A stretch of 64,000 bases of DNA from Mucor racemosus (GCA_027405735.1 JAPEHQ010000001.1:1922001-1986000); one strand, 5' to 3'. Counted from the stretch's first letter, positions 49,706 to 64,000 are shown. Made by a program: numbers and translations. Notes: a model not told the origin generated them from the sequence alone.

Positions 49706-50348
49706 GGTTGTTTGAAAAGCTGTGTGTCCCGCTTTAGGCTTTAAGCGACATTATATACTAACTTTCATTTGCATATTTTCAAAAATATTATTTTGTCGAT
49801 TAACATATCACTGCTCTACCAAAGATCCATCCTAAACCGAGTGAGATAATGCGAATGAAATCTTGACATCCTGAACATAGTGTAATATTAAGATATATGC
49901 TATTAAAATGAGTTATTTGATTGTTCAATACGACTCATCATTCAAGGAGCTTTACATTTCTAGCGACAAAAATGCCAGAAACTTCAAACCGCTTTTAGAA
50001 CCAATACACACTTTATCGTTGTGCTTTAATTGGTGTAGTATCGTACAGCTATTAGGCTATAATACATATACCGTATATCAGAAATATAGAAAATCAATAT
50101 GCCTTTACAGACATGTAACCATGCTGCTGATGAAATTTCTTAGACAGTGATCCGTAGAAATTGATTATGTATAATGCTTTAACCGTCAAACAAAGTGATA
50201 AAAATATACGTTGCAACGTAATATACACATCATATATATAGACCAAGCAAATAATTTTCAAATTCTTATTCCAGTTCTTTTGTATCTATAAAACATTTGT
50301 AATTAAAATTTTTATTGAAATCTATTTTTTTTTTTTTTTTTTTTTGGC
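49706..50348. other. 3' flank of the SKN7 gene and empty DNA
   Basis: Only short chance frames. A T tract of about 20 bases (50325-50345) abuts the SKN7 stop codon region. Confidence 0.45.
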
Positions 50349-52525
<2,177 letters not shown>

Positions 52526-53678
52526 TATTTAATATAAATTATTATAAATTAAAAATAAAAGAGAAGAGAAGAGGGAAATAGGGAAAGGGCAGTGGAACAG
52601 AAATAGAAAAAGAATAACTGAGTTGTAATGTGAATCATGTCCCGAACTGAATGAAAAGAAAAGACCATGTGCAACACAACCTGTATTTTTCATCAAAAAG
52701 ACATTGAATTCAGGTACCACGTCATTAAGCAAAAACAGTCTAATTTTTGTACATTGCTACAGCATCAACATTTGCTTAGCAGATTCATGTAAACTATTGC
52801 ATCTACTGTCCAAAATAGAGCTTTCCAATATTTCATTTTACTTTGCCAATTATGTTACAATGAGAACTGAAAGTGATTTGATGTTCTGATTCTATGGTTT
52901 TATGTATTTTTCACGGGTGAAAACTGACATCTCATCTCTGTGCAATATTGATTTTATCTGTCATTAAATTGTTTCAAAATGTAAAATTTCTTGTTTCAAG
53001 GATTTTTTTGCAACTTTTTTTCTTTATTAAAGCAAAATAAATAATATTTTCACATTTAGCGACATATTAGATATGATTTGGCATTTTTTTTTATATAAAA
53101 AAAGCATAAAAATTGCAAAAACCATAACATTTTTAAGAGGGCCTAGATTCAAAATAGCGACATTTGAATTCTTTTATTTAGTGCAACGTTTTTTGAAGAA
53201 ACGTATATATTAAAATGATCAATTAGATGGTAAAGTATGACACAAAACTATATATAAATATATATAGCTACTAAACAGAAGTTGCTCCTTTAATCGAAAT
53301 CAAATTGAGCATAAATCAAAAAAATAATCGATGTGTACAACAATCCGGAAGATCCTTTTTTACTACACACAAAAGAGCTACACAGGTATATAAGCTTTCT
53401 TCTTGAACTCTATTAGAACACCATGACCTTTAGATGCATAACCATCTATGCATAATCAGAAGATTATAAGCACATCTTAGGTTACTTTTTACTAAAAAGC
53501 ATGTGTTGTTTTTATTTTCTAGCACAACAAAATGGAATGCCCGGAAGCTATATGAAGAAAATAGAGTATTACTTTATTTTATATATTTATATATATATAT
53601 ATATTATATGGTTACAAAAATGACCTAATAGTTTGGATATTATAGTTTAATCCAAATATAAAATTAACTCGATTAAAG
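52526..53678. other. 1.15-kb intergenic region
   Basis: The SKN7 upstream DNA begins with a GA-rich strand (52557-52610). No gene is recognised. A TA repeat lies at about 53580-53608, near the PIG-Y 3' end. Confidence 0.45.
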
Positions 53679-54110
53679 CTAATTGTGTCGAAAAAACTTC
53701 ATGCCCATCCAGTTCCATAACACCCAATAGATCCAAACAATCGCGGTTATTGGTATTAACAAGCAATAATAATTGTCGTATTTTATCCAATCCAGTATCT
53801 ATCAGTTCAAAACTTTTAGCCATATGATTTAGTAGTATATTTTCTCTTTAGCTACCTTATTATTTGTGTCTGGCATATATTTACTTGCAATGATTGAATA
53901 CCCTGACATTATAAACACAAAGAGAGTGCCAATTAATAATGCATAACCATAAAGATAGGTTGTATCGGGTATTGTTTCTGGTAAATGCACTGTCATTCTT
54001 CTGGCATAATTGGGCTGGCCCACTGAATTCAGTGTATTAATAGCATTATTATTTGATATTCTTGGCAATAAAATAGATTTTGAAGATCGTCTTCTATGAT
54101 GAGTTTGCAT
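53679..54110 (-). CDS. PIGY: PIG-Y-like subunit of GPI-GlcNAc transferase
   Basis: Two exons (54110-53856, 53798-53679) give 124 aa. A variable N-terminus is followed by two membrane helices: LYGYALLIGTLFVFIMSGYS and, after KYMP...LDWIKYDNYY, CLLIPITAIVWIYWVLWNWM ending in GMKFFRHN. The end matches mammalian PIG-Y (LLLPITIPVYVFF then WTWMGIKLFRHN). In the family this small protein binds PIG-A in the ER complex that starts GPI-anchor synthesis. Reading through the intron would give a false end KVAKEKIYY; splicing restores the conserved helix, which fixes the model. Small size and partial conservation leave some doubt about orthology. Confidence 0.82.
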
Positions 54111-54185
54111 ACAAAAACAAGAAATACACACAAAAAAACAAAAAGAAAAAGAAGCGAGGTTAGAATATCATCATCAAGAATTTAT

Positions 54186-55206
54186 TTATTTCTTATTAGC
54201 AGGCACATAATCCTTTGATAAATCGATATGCGACAAATGAGTATTGGTAATTTTGATTCTCTTGTTTCTTGTTTTTGATTTCTTTGGCTTGGACTATTCA
54301 GACAAGGTAAACATTAATATTACAATTTAATTATTTGAGCATTGTTCCTTACTTCTGATGTAACTTTCTTTTCAAACACTTCCATTGTCTTTAAACCAGC
54401 AACTTCAAGTGCTTTTGGTAAATCTGTTTCATCAGGAATTGGTATTTCTGACCACATTTTCTTGAATTCTATGAAAGAATATTAAAACAGCATTTTCAGA
54501 ATAAAAAGTGTCCATTTTACCTGGATCAATGGCTGTATTGTATTGAGAATCGTTATGAAATAATACTCTAGGATTGCCATCTTTATTACGAACAACCAGT
54601 ATTTGACCTTCTGATGCTAATTCCTCAACTGCACTACTTAATTTCGAATAAGAATCTTTGAGATCTTTATAATCCATTCCACCTTCATTCTTTTTTTGAA
54701 TTAGCAATGACAATAAATCTTCTTTACTTCTAATTTGATAAGTTGGTTTATATGCAAATGTTTTGTTGGAAGGATCAAATTCAATCTTATTGTTATTCAC
54801 TAATTTCTCCCATAAAGCTGGATTCTTTCCAATATCAACTTTTGTTCGAGATGCGATGCTTACAACAGATTGTGGATTATCACTATCCTTTAAAAACTGA
54901 ATTACTGTGTATAATTGACTCATAGCATGGTGGCCGGTACCCGTGTTAGCAGGTTGTGAATATACTACATTTGTGATGAATAATATATATGCTTATATAT
55001 GTTATTGCTTTTTTTTTACCAGTTGATCTTTTTCGCTTTTTATCATGGCCGGTATCGAAAGAAGCTTTTGTATTATTTGCAATAGTTCCTGTTAATGATT
55101 TTGACTCTTTTACAGGTGCAGCTTGACCTGCACGCTTTACTGCAACATCAGCATTTGCTTTAAATGATTTTTTAAAGCTTTTTAATTGATTATTTAATGA
55201 AGACAT
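54186..55206 (-). CDS. TFA2: Transcription initiation factor TFIIE subunit beta
   Basis: Four exons (55206-55020, 54964-54521, 54468-54353, 54293-54186) give 284 aa. The Lys-rich N-terminus (NNQLKSFKKSFKAN) precedes the TFIIE-beta winged helix: YTVIQFLKDSDNPQSVVSIA, NNNKIEFDPSNKTFAYKPTY, IRSKEDLLSLL, then MDYKDLKDSY and the second winged helix with LVVRNKDGNPRVLFHND. The C-terminal part has FKKMWSEIPIPDETDLPKAL and a basic tail ending KRIKITNTHLSHIDLSKDYV. TFIIE recruits and regulates TFIIH at RNA polymerase II promoters. The last intron join is needed to reach the conserved NTHL end. Confidence 0.93.
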
Positions 55207-55416
55207 GATTAAAGAAGAAAAAAATGGAGACACGAAAAATTCAAAAATTTTAAGAATTAGACCCGCAGTTTTTCAAATCAACTGCAAAAACAGCCACAAC
55301 TAGCAAGAAATACAGCACAACATCATTGATTTTATTTATATTTTTGTTATAATTCGATATACAGATGTTTATTATTTTGATGAAATAAGAAAAGAGGAAG
55401 AAATAAGAAGAGGAAT

Positions 55417-56399
55417 CTAATGAGTCTTTGCAATTCCTACAAAAAAAAAAAAAAAATTAATAAATGATATAAATTCACAATTCAAAAATAACTTACTTTG
55501 AACATCGACAATAGCTTGCTCAAGAATTTGTTGTTGAATCTTAGGATCTTGCAAATCCTTGTTAATCTTTTCAATCAAGAAAGCAGCCAATTGCTTTTGT
55601 TCACGATCACGAACATTGGCTTCATGACGAACCCAAGAATCCAAAGTAGCCTTAACTTCATGAGCTACATCAACTTGTTGCTTCAACTTGAAAGCTTCAG
55701 CTTCCAATTGAGCAGTTTCACGAGAGACTTCGAAAAGAGCCTTGGTAACCTCAACAAGATCCTTCATTTGACCAACTTCGTTGATACGTTCATTGACAGC
55801 AGTCTTGTGATCTTCACGAGCTTGAACCAAAATGCTCTTGATACGCTTAATATGATCGTTGGCCATGTCGTTGAAAGGTTCTCTGAGGTACTTTAAAAGG
55901 ACACCGAGAAGACCAGCAGAGGCAACCAAAACCAAAGTTTCTTCATTGAAAACGTAAATTTCCTTGGAAATCATAAAAGTAGCAAGACCGGTACCTAATG
56001 TAAGGAAACCAGTCTTGGAAACAAGGCTGTTACCAGGAAGGGCATTGATGATGCTGTTGGCCTTTTCCTTGGGTTCAGCTAATATATTTTATGAAAAAGT
56101 TTCGTCAGTTTTATGTATTCTACAAATTATCTCGCTCGAATATGAAATCAAGTCGTACCTTCTTTTTGGGTGGTGTAATGACGAACACTATTATGAATAA
56201 AATTAGTATTTCCATAGACTGAATGATTGAATTAGGTCAAACTTACGCAGTAGCGCCCAAAGATTGACGAGAAGTGTTGATTAAAGTAGGGCGAGCAACA
56301 ATGGCAGCTAATAAAAGATAATTAATACTGGAATATAATAAATTTTATAATAAAATATTTACCATTGGCGGCACTCTTGGAAATTAAACGGAAAGCCAT
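55417..56399 (-). CDS. ATP4: Mitochondrial ATP synthase subunit b (Atp4)
   Basis: Five exons (56399-56363, 56307-56247, 56187-56159, 56078-55497, 55436-55417) give 242 aa; yeast Atp4 has 244. A mitochondrial targeting start (MAFRLISKSAANAAIVARPT) leads to AEPKEKANSIINALPGNSLV, SKTGFLTLGTGLATF, ISKEIYVFNEETLVL and a second helix, then a long polar helix (the peripheral stalk) with RIKSILVQAREDHKTAV and SWVRHEANVRDREQKQ. It ties the F1 head to the membrane Fo part in the inner membrane. The last exon adds only six codons (RIAKTH). Codon use is more C-rich than in its neighbours, in line with high expression. Confidence 0.95.
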
Positions 56400-57026
56400 A
56401 TTAAAAATAGCAGTGGAAAGGGGTGAACTAGCATATTAAAGTTATTATATTAATATTATGGTTGTAGATATCTGATGAATATTTTCTTACAATTTTTACA
56501 GTTAAAAAAAAAGTGAAAAGAATGGAAAAAAAATATGGGGTTTGATATTTTGGATTGTGTGTGCGGGTCCCTTGCTCCAGCCTATAAAGTTGCTTTGAAA
56601 AAATCATATTAGGCCCGCCAACTACCAAACCAAAGCTTTCCATAGGGACCATAAACAAGGGGGAGGCTGAAATTTTACGTCACCCATCGTTGTTTTCACT
56701 GGGATTCAATGAAAACCTCATGAAATCTTTGAGGCAACAAGGTAGATTATGCAAAATAATCAGCTAGGTAATGTTTATTATCTGTGGTATCAATGTTGAC
56801 CATGTAAAAGTGGCTTCAACCATCTAATTTCTGGCATATAGCATCATTATATCCAACATTTCAGAGACAAATCGAGCCGATAAGTAATAACACTTGATGT
56901 TTATTGTTCAGATTTCACATCGTCTATTCGGGGTTATGATTACAAAGCCCGGTTCATCATCATTCATATAAAACATCGTTTGTTGCATGATTGATTTAAT
57001 CAATATATTCCTCAATTTTAAATATC
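56400..57026. promoter_or_regulatory. Shared divergent promoter region, ATP4 (-) and OCIA-like gene (+)
   Basis: 627 bp between the two start codons, both for mitochondrial-type proteins. The part nearest ATP4 is richer in GC ('ggtcccttgctccagcc'). No defined factor site is recognised. Confidence 0.45.
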
Positions 57027-57588
57027 ATGTCAAGAATTCAACAAGGCATAGCAAAAGAGCACCCAGTAAGTTAATTTTGTATATGTCTATTAGAAAATAC
57101 ATTGTATAATGTTGATTAGGAATGGATTTTACCAAGACTTTGCCAGAAAAATGCTAATAAAACAGGTGTTTACGCAGCGAGTGAGATATAAAAGATTTGT
57201 TATTGCATTGATCAATTATTAAAAAAGTTTGAATTTAGTTTTCTTTGGCGTAATTACATGTAAAGCGCTTGGCAATAATATTTGTGTTTGAATTACCTCT
57301 CATATCACTTTTGTATAGTACCCATTGCTCGTCGTTTCGGATTAGACAAAAATAGAGCTCTATTCTCTGCACTCGGTAAACCTATAGACATAAATTGTGT
57401 TCATTTGATTAATAGGATGCATTTATATACAAATAGGTGCTTCTGGAATCGCTGGTTATATTACTGCAAAATACACGTATGCTCATTGTGAGAGAACGTA
57501 TGGCTTCTTTCAAGGCATGGAGCATATTCAAACCGAAGAGCTCAGGAAACAAAATCAAGACAACCAAAATGATAGTGAAATGCACTAA
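57027..57588 (+). CDS. OCIA-domain-like small membrane protein
   Basis: Five exons (57027-57065, 57120-57180, 57239-57271, 57319-57375, 57437-57588) give about 113 aa. The start MSRIQQGIAKEHPEWILPRL is followed by a hydrophobic stretch (VYAAIFFGVITCKAL), then IARRFGLDKNRALFSALGAS and GIAGYITAKYTYAHCERTYG. The RFG..K.A......GY..(G/A)K.SY...C.E spacing matches OCIA-domain proteins, which sit in mitochondrial or endosomal membranes. Intron 3 is either a GC-AG intron (57272-57318) or a 35-nt GT-AG intron (57284-57318) that would add four residues in the same phase. The polar tail ends NDSEMH. Confidence 0.65.
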
Positions 57589-59076
57589 TTTAATAGCTGG
57601 CAGACCTATTGTCATGATTAAATCTCTGTAGAAGTAAGATTTGTATCAAATTTCTGTAAATAACTCTCAATCTTTGAAGGATTTTAATCAAATTCAAGTA
57701 AACCAAATTAGTACTCATAAAAGTAAATAAAGATAGTATCGCATTTTAAGGTTCTAAGAGTATTTTGTAATATACAGCAAAGCCTTTTTATTTGCTAGAC
57801 CATTCTGAATGGGCATCTGTTTTAGCTGTTTTTATCTTGATCTATTAAAAATAAAAATACGGGCATATATTTGATATGCTATTAAGTCTATAAAAAGTTT
57901 TTAACAGTTTGTATTTTTTTCTAAGCATCGTTACAAATGCTTTAAAGTATGGTCGAAACAGGATTTCGAATGAAATTTGTAGCAACAGCAGCAGCAGTAG
58001 CAGCAAAATATTTCATATCCCGCTTCATAGATTTTTTTTCTGATGATGAAAAAATTCGACATTTTGGATTTTTTTATTCCTTTGTCGTAAATTACTCGAA
58101 AACCACTAAAATAGCTAGCCAAGCTTATTAATTATCGATTATGCGCATTTCAACGGTGTATTGAATGGTACAAATTATTTTAAATTTTGTCACTGAAAAT
58201 ATTTTGTAACTTTGGATTCCAGTAATTTTCGATTTTTGAAGAAAACTCAATTTTTTGTGTAACAAATAGCTTATATTACAGTTTTAGTGCATGCACTGCA
58301 ACATTCTCGTCAATTTTTGTCTATATGTACCTTAGTAAAATTTCTCATTTTTGGGGTGTAAATTGTGATTTTTTAAAATTTGCAGTTTTTTGCTTGCTAC
58401 TACAGGGACGAAATGGTCAAACAACAACCAATTTTTCATCACCCAAAATTTTGAAATAAATGCAATAGGAAGTAACTACGAAATCAAACAAATGGTTCTG
58501 ACTGATTCCGCGGTTATACAAACGTCTACAATCCTCAGAATACGAGCTTCAATTTTGCTGGTATTGGCGTGTTTTTGACATGAATGGGAAGAATTTTCAG
58601 TATTTAGAGTACTATATACAGTTATTAACACTTTACTCTGTTGACCCAACATGCGATGCTTTCATAAATATCAAAAATAGTTGGCCTTAAATTAAAATGT
58701 CAACATTTAACATCCATTCCAAAAGCAGTAAAATGAATACGACAGCTGTACTACCATGCTAAAGGGAGCTCAAACTTTCAATTTTTGATATTTTTAAACA
58801 AAACAAAAAATATTTTCGTTATTGATCGACATCCAAAAATGTATACAAATTAAATTAAGAGCTTTATCTTAGATTTAAACCCTTCAAAAATCCTTTGAAA
58901 AATAGTGCTGAGCGAGAGATCTCACCCCAGAATGTGCTTTTCATTGGATAAAAAAATGCTAAACGCATGATGGAACCAGAATTATAATTTATTTAACGAC
59001 CGTAGTAAATTTGTCCTATATTCCTCGTCTTTGATATAATGCCCATTACTTTTCCATCGTCATATTCTTGTTTATA
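57589..59076. other. 1.5-kb intergenic region
   Basis: No gene supported. A short (gca)n run at 57980-58004 makes chance frames on both strands. The rest is T-rich. Confidence 0.45.
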
Positions 59077-60717
59077 ATGCACAGTTTTATGAAAAAGCGA
59101 GAATATGGACTTTTGAAACCTATACGGTTGGAACGAGCAGAGACAACAAGAAGAGTATATAGTTTACAATTGAGTAAAAATAAAGAGCTGGCTCTTTCTC
59201 ATAGAGGTGTGTATGGAAAGCGCGCAGTATAATTCCTCGAATATAAACATATTAATATCACCCTACATTAGGTGGAGTAAATTCGTTGAAAATTGAAGAT
59301 AATGAACAAAGATAGTGAGTTTTCATGCACTGTGCGTGTATTTTTCATTAATAACATGGATATAGTTTATTATCAGGAGGAGGTGATGGCAAAGTGCATA
59401 TATTTGATTTACAAACAACTTGCACTGAACATATGCGAAATGAACCTATTGCAAGCACAGCAAGGTATTTAAAAAAGGGAAAGAGAAGGGAGGGGTTCTT
59501 GCTGTTTATTAAAAGCTTTAATTAACATTAGAGTGGATCGACATAAATATGCTGTCACCTCAGTATCATGGTTCCCTTTTGATACAGGTATGTTTGTTAC
59601 ATCTAGTTATGATACAACAATCAAAGTATGGGACACAAATGAAATGAAGGTAGAAAAAAACGTTTAATTGATTCAGATATATAAAATTCCGGGCCATTAT
59701 TTACAATATATATTTAGCCAGCATATGAATTTGATATGGAATCAAGAGTCAATTGCCAAGCAATGTCACCCATTGCATCGCATTCATTAGTAGCAAGTAA
59801 GTTTTTTTTTTAAAAAAAATTTATTCATGTTGAATAATCATTGACTAATTATTACAACAACAACAACAACAACAAAAAAAAAAAGGTGCCGCTTCTGAGC
59901 CCAGGATCAGGTTGTGCGACTTGAATAGTGGTGCCTTCACCCACTCTTTGACGGGTCACTCTGGATCGGTATTATCCTGTACATGGTCATCAAATCAAGA
60001 ATATATTTTGTACTCTGGAGGGTAAATGAATATGTTAATTAATGTCAAACCTTGAAAGCTAATTGCCCTTTTTTTTGAAAATTTTAGTGATGATCGGACA
60101 ATTCGGGTATGGGACATAAGACGAGCTTCTTCCTGTTTGATGTCTCTTGACCAGGATAACGCCAGTAAGATTGTATATATATATATATTATTACAACTAT
60201 CATGCAATATAAACCCCTTGATTTTCTTTTATTAGATTTACAAGATCCCTTGGCAGAAACGAATACAGCACATGGAAAAGGTGTGAATGGTCTATCAATG
60301 ACACCAGACGGACGCTATTTGGTATCACTCGGCTTGGATGAAAAGATCCGGTTATGGGATACAGAATCGGGAAAGAACACATTTGTTAATTACGGGTCCA
60401 GTTGGAGAAATAGATTTAAATTACACATGGAAGCTACAGTATCCAGTGCAGATGTTTGGCCACCACTTTTATATATACCCAGTGATGATAGACAAGTGCT
60501 CGTTTATAGATTACTAGATGGTGTGTTAATTCAACGATTGAAAGGTGCTTATGGAAGAGTAATTTGCATTGAAAAAAGGGATGCATATCAGGAATTTTAT
60601 AGTGGATCTAATGGAGGAGAAATATTGGTTTGGGAGCCACCGATACAAGGTGAAAATACAAATGAAATTGAAGATCTTGATCTTGACGCATGGAGTGCTA
60701 GTGAAGCTGAAGATTGA
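59077..60717 (+). CDS. ERCC8: WD40 protein ERCC8/CSA (Rad28-like), transcription-coupled repair
   Basis: Eight exons (59077-59206, 59272-59314, 59366-59464, 59532-59649, 59718-59796, 59886-60021, 60088-60164, 60236-60717) give 387 aa; human ERCC8 has 396. Matching points in order: RLERAETTRRVYSLQLSKNK, GGVNSLKIE, YLLSGGGDGKVHIFDL, DRHKYAVTSVSWFPFDTGMF, TSSYDTTIKVWDTNEM, RLCDLNSGAFTHSLTGHSGS, VWDIRRASSCLMSLDQDN, NTAHGKGVNGLSMTPDGRYL, LDEKIRLWDTESGKNTFVNY, QEFYSGSNGGEILVW. It is the substrate receptor of a CUL4-DDB1 ubiquitin ligase acting on stalled RNA polymerase II. The acidic tail DAWSASEAED parallels human DAWSSSDEEG. Each WDxR/WDT box is intact. Confidence 0.94.
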
Positions 60718-61048
60718 TTATATACATGTAATAAAATGTTTTGGATTTAGATCTAATATAGTAATATCTAGGGGTAACTTTAGTATATATTTTTCATGGC
60801 GAAATAGAAAAAGGTCTTGCGGTCTAAATGTATCGCGCTTGTAAAGCGCCTACATGCTCTTTTGTGTAATTGTGTTACCATGATGAGAGTTCAAGGATTT
60901 GGGCCCGAGTGAGTACATGAAACACACTACAAAAAAAGCCAAATGCAAAAAATGCTTATAAATAACCATTTTGATGTTCAAGATGCTCTTTTTATCTCTT
61001 TTTCTTTTTTTCTCAATACATTATACTGTAAAAAATAAATAAATAAAA

Positions 61049-61485
61049 ATGGGTTGTTGTATTTCTCATCCTTTCTTTGAAAAGGTATATACCATTAAAA
61101 CCCAAGAATAAATTTGACATGCAATCTTACATTTTATCATAGGAAACTGTTTATGAAGTAACTTTAGATGCTGATGGTGTAGCTCAACGTGTACCAAAAG
61201 GTCAAGGAACTCATTTTATTCATATCTCTTCCAATAATGAAACTCATTTAGAAGAAAAGGTAAAAAAAATAATAATACAAAATGTCTGATATCACAAGTA
61301 ACTTAATTTGTTCAAATTGAAAAAAAAAAATGCAGACGGAACAACCACCACGTCCTGCAGCTACTCATGATGCCGACAATAATAAATGGCCTCCACTTTC
61401 AACACCACCAACTTACAACAGCAAAGTTGCTCCAGTTAAAGATGAAAAGGAGAAAGATCAAGAAAAAGATCAAGTTTCATCATAA
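61049..61485 (+). CDS. Small MGCC protein, predicted lipid-anchored; function unknown
   Basis: Three exons (61049-61084, 61143-61259, 61336-61485) give 100 aa. The N-terminus MGCCISHPF is a textbook myristoylation (Gly2) plus palmitoylation (Cys3, Cys4) start, suggesting attachment to plasma or endosomal membranes. The middle (ETVYEVTLDADGVAQRVPKG) is short and possibly beta-strand; the tail is polar (EKEKDQEKDQVSS). No transmembrane segment. The Ragulator subunit LAMTOR1 also begins MGCC, but no further similarity is visible. The AT-rich 5' leader and clean GT-AG joins support a real gene. Confidence 0.75.
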
Positions 61486-63419
61486 ATCAAAAACATGTCA
61501 AAAAAAAAAAGAAGGAATTTCCAACATTCCTTTTTGTCAGAAAGAAATGATCAAAGCTGTTGATTTCATGTAGTTGTAAATATATATATTATTCCATTCC
61601 TTTATAATTCTTTTCTTCGCATTACTGCTATAATTTGCCCCCTTCTTCCCCCTCCCCCTTTATCTTTATATGATACGTAAAGTATTTCATCATATTCTTA
61701 TATAATATTAAATTTCATCGATTTGTAATAACTGTTTATATCATAATATTAGTTGCTTAAATAGAGTATAAACAAAGAAAAAAAACTGTACTATAAACAA
61801 ATCGTTTTTTACTGTGCCATCATCATCATTCGAGTTTCATAATACAGCATTCGAAGGGATATGCTTTTTGTGTTTGAGATATCATATATATATATATATT
61901 TTCCTTTTGTTCTGATGAAAATGTTGGTCATGTATGCTGTGCAAGCTTTTCTTTTTGGTTGAAATCTAAATTTTTCATTTAGATGATGATAGCGGAAGTC
62001 GTCTCGGGTCAAAACCGCTCCGGATAAGTATTTGGGTGTACGAAAAAACAATTTTATCCGCTTTTGAATAAGGGATCTTATTATAGATTGTTGTTAAAAC
62101 CGAGATTTCATATACATTCTAGATTGATGGAGTTTAAGCGTGCCTGAATCTTGTTCAATTATAGAAATCGATTCAAACTAGGAAATGTCATGTTGTATCA
62201 TTCAAAGCCAGAGGAAACAATAAAGGCCATAAATAACCTCACAAAAGGTACACCAATCATTTTTTAAACATTTTCTCATACTTCTCAACCCAAAGATAAT
62301 GATACATACATTAAAAATTATTATTTATTCAGCCACATTCATTCACCCAAGTTGTAACGATAATTGATAGTAAATTACAGTGACAATTTAAAAGTTTTTA
62401 GAGCAAAAGACAATACAGAGAAGTTGTCATGTCAAAATCAATGAACTGATTCAACTCATGATTGCACTATTCGTAAATACAAACAAAAGAATCATATATG
62501 ACCTTAAAATAACAAATGCTGGCAAAACCATCGTGATAACTAAAAATCTAGGCGGGGCTCATCAGGTGGTACACACTAACTGCCACTGCGATTATACATA
62601 CGTAACTATCCATGTATTCCAATACTGTGCGAATATCAAGAATTCATAGATGACCTACATTGCCAATTGATAAATGTATATTTATACAAATACCTTTTTA
62701 TGGGTTTGGCCAAGAGTCCCAAATTAAAGTAACAATACACACATAACCTTATCAACCAAACAGGGAAAAAAAACTAGATGTGGTGTTACCAATGATGGCA
62801 GTCTTACATAACTACAATAATAGCTTGTGAGTAAGTGTACAATTAAGTTGCATGCATTTTTAAGCAGCTACAAGCATTGATAATACACCCAGTCCAACGA
62901 AATATTGCAAGTTGTTATATGCCTAATACATTATTCACTTTCTTTTTTCATGTTTATACGTCTAATACATAATTTGGCCAGCCATTATACTATACGGTAG
63001 CAGTAGCGCATTTTTAGAAAATCGAATCTTTTTGCATAACTCACGGAAGGAACCAGGAAAACCTTGAATATGCAGTGCAACAAAAAAATTTAGAGCAGTA
63101 GACAATAGTTTTTGGTTTTTTGCATGAGGTGGAGATGGTTATTTACCATAAATACGATAATTTCAACATCTTTCTTTATAATTCTTAGATGCAGAACGTT
63201 GATAAGTATGAAAATTAAATTACTAAATACACCTAAAGCTAGTCAAGAGTATACATAAAACATTGCATTATTGTCAACATCAATAATTTGCAACAATTTT
63301 GACTCAAATTTCGTCGGCTTACCATACCTCGCCCGAAATTTTAATTTACAAGAATTGTATTTGCTAAACCTTCCAGTAAGATGTTTATTAGAATTGTGCA
63401 GCTTAAGTAGCATCGTTAC
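61486..63419. other. 1.9-kb stretch without a supported gene
   Basis: The minus-strand frame at 61809-62051 (YLSGAVLTRDDFRYHHL...) and a plus-strand frame at 62167-62270 (RFKLGNVMLYHSKPEETIKA) look protein-like but could not be joined to a start, so they may be gene fragments. A TA repeat lies at 61884-61898. Confidence 0.35.
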
Positions 63420-64000
63420 ATTTCTTAGAATATACCTTAGACACTGCCAGAAAGATGTGAACTGGCTGCATGATACTATCTGTTCCTGAAAATATTTTAG
63501 ATTCCACAAAAAATGAAAAACTGAATCTCACTTTTCATCCCTGCTCAACTTTTTTTTTCGATAAGTAACACAAGGAAAAAATTATATGCCAATGTAACTG
63601 AGATGTTCAACTTTAATTTGAAAACAAGTATCCAGAAATATCCTATTTTTTGCAGTTGGCATAATTTTTTTAGTGCTAATGTTTCAGATTTTTACACGTA
63701 TTTCACTGGTAAAAATTAAAAACTTTGAGGTTTCATATCTCTACGAAAAATTAAGCTATGCTAACACTTTTTGATAATAAAACCTACTTATTTTGACGTA
63801 TTGTATAACATATTTTAGTAAAACAAAGTTCCGAGCATTTTTATTTTTCTTCATTTTTTTGACATTTTTGTAGTAGATTTCAAAATATTCCTTAAATTGA
63901 GCATTGTTTTTTTTACATTTATGTCATTAACCTTGCTGAGCTCTCTCGGACTCAATTTAGTTTTTTTTTTGAAATATTGATTTTTCGTGGAGGTATCCTC
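63420..64000 (+). repeat. Dispersed repeat R1, copy cut by window end
   Basis: From 'taccttagacactgc' to the window edge it follows 44745-45200 and 36250-36850: 'cacttttcatccctgctc', 'tatcctattttttgcagttgg', 'gagctctctcgga', 'gaaatattgatttttcgtgg'. It continues beyond 64000. Confidence 0.85.

Noticed and set aside
62167..62270. Plus-strand exon-like frame (RFKLGNVMLYHSKPEE...)
   Set aside because: Looks coding, but there is no usable start or upstream exon. Kept only as a note in the region description.

Overview
The window is AT-rich nuclear DNA of a fungus. Genes are dense with short (about 45-70 nt) GT-AG introns on both strands, and they include fungal hallmarks: a CreA/Mig1 zinc-finger repressor, a Skn7-type HSF/receiver regulator and an Mcm1-type MADS protein. 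An AP-4 epsilon adaptin, a subunit missing from the best-known yeasts, and the low GC point to an early-diverging lineage, most likely Mucoromycota (Mucorales-like). That placement is inference; nothing here fixes the species.

Layout. 0.7-13 kb is a gene island: CaMKK-type kinase (-), a possible 81-aa gene (+), CreA/Mig1 (-), exosome subunit Rrp43 (+), an MFS transporter (-) and a 778-aa KH-like protein of unknown function in ten exons (+). 13-21 kb is a repeat island with a dead dynein-intermediate-chain fragment and a 724-bp solo LTR. 21.4-29.3 kb holds SMU1 (-), ORC2 (+), a RhoGAP (-) and an unrecognised membrane protein (-). 29.4-38 kb is a second repeat island: an inverted copy of the dynein fragment split by a 5'-truncated LINE, a 901-bp TIR element, a 331-bp solo LTR and a 1.5-kb repeat. 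38.2-42.7 kb holds AP-4 epsilon (+) and the MADS factor (-). 42.7-50.3 kb is a third repeat island with three solo LTRs and an unusual GCAAGC-rich interlocked inverted repeat. 50.3-61.5 kb is the densest gene block: Skn7 with a very long polyQ tract (-), PIG-Y-like (-), TFIIE-beta (-), ATP synthase subunit b (-), an OCIA-like protein (+), the ERCC8/CSA WD40 protein (+) and a small MGCC lipid-anchor-type protein (+). The window begins and ends inside copies of one dispersed repeat (called R1 here).

The genes are eukaryotic housekeeping and regulatory genes, not an operon or cluster. Several neighbours are divergent or convergent with short spacers (ATP4/OCIA divergent, ORC2/RhoGAP convergent with 97 bp between stop codons). 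Gene models were rebuilt by hand by joining reading frames over GT...AG introns. For the genes where exon coordinates are given, exon phases and totals were checked to be multiples of three. The strongest non-gene results are the insertions whose empty sites can be read in a second repeat copy inside the same window.
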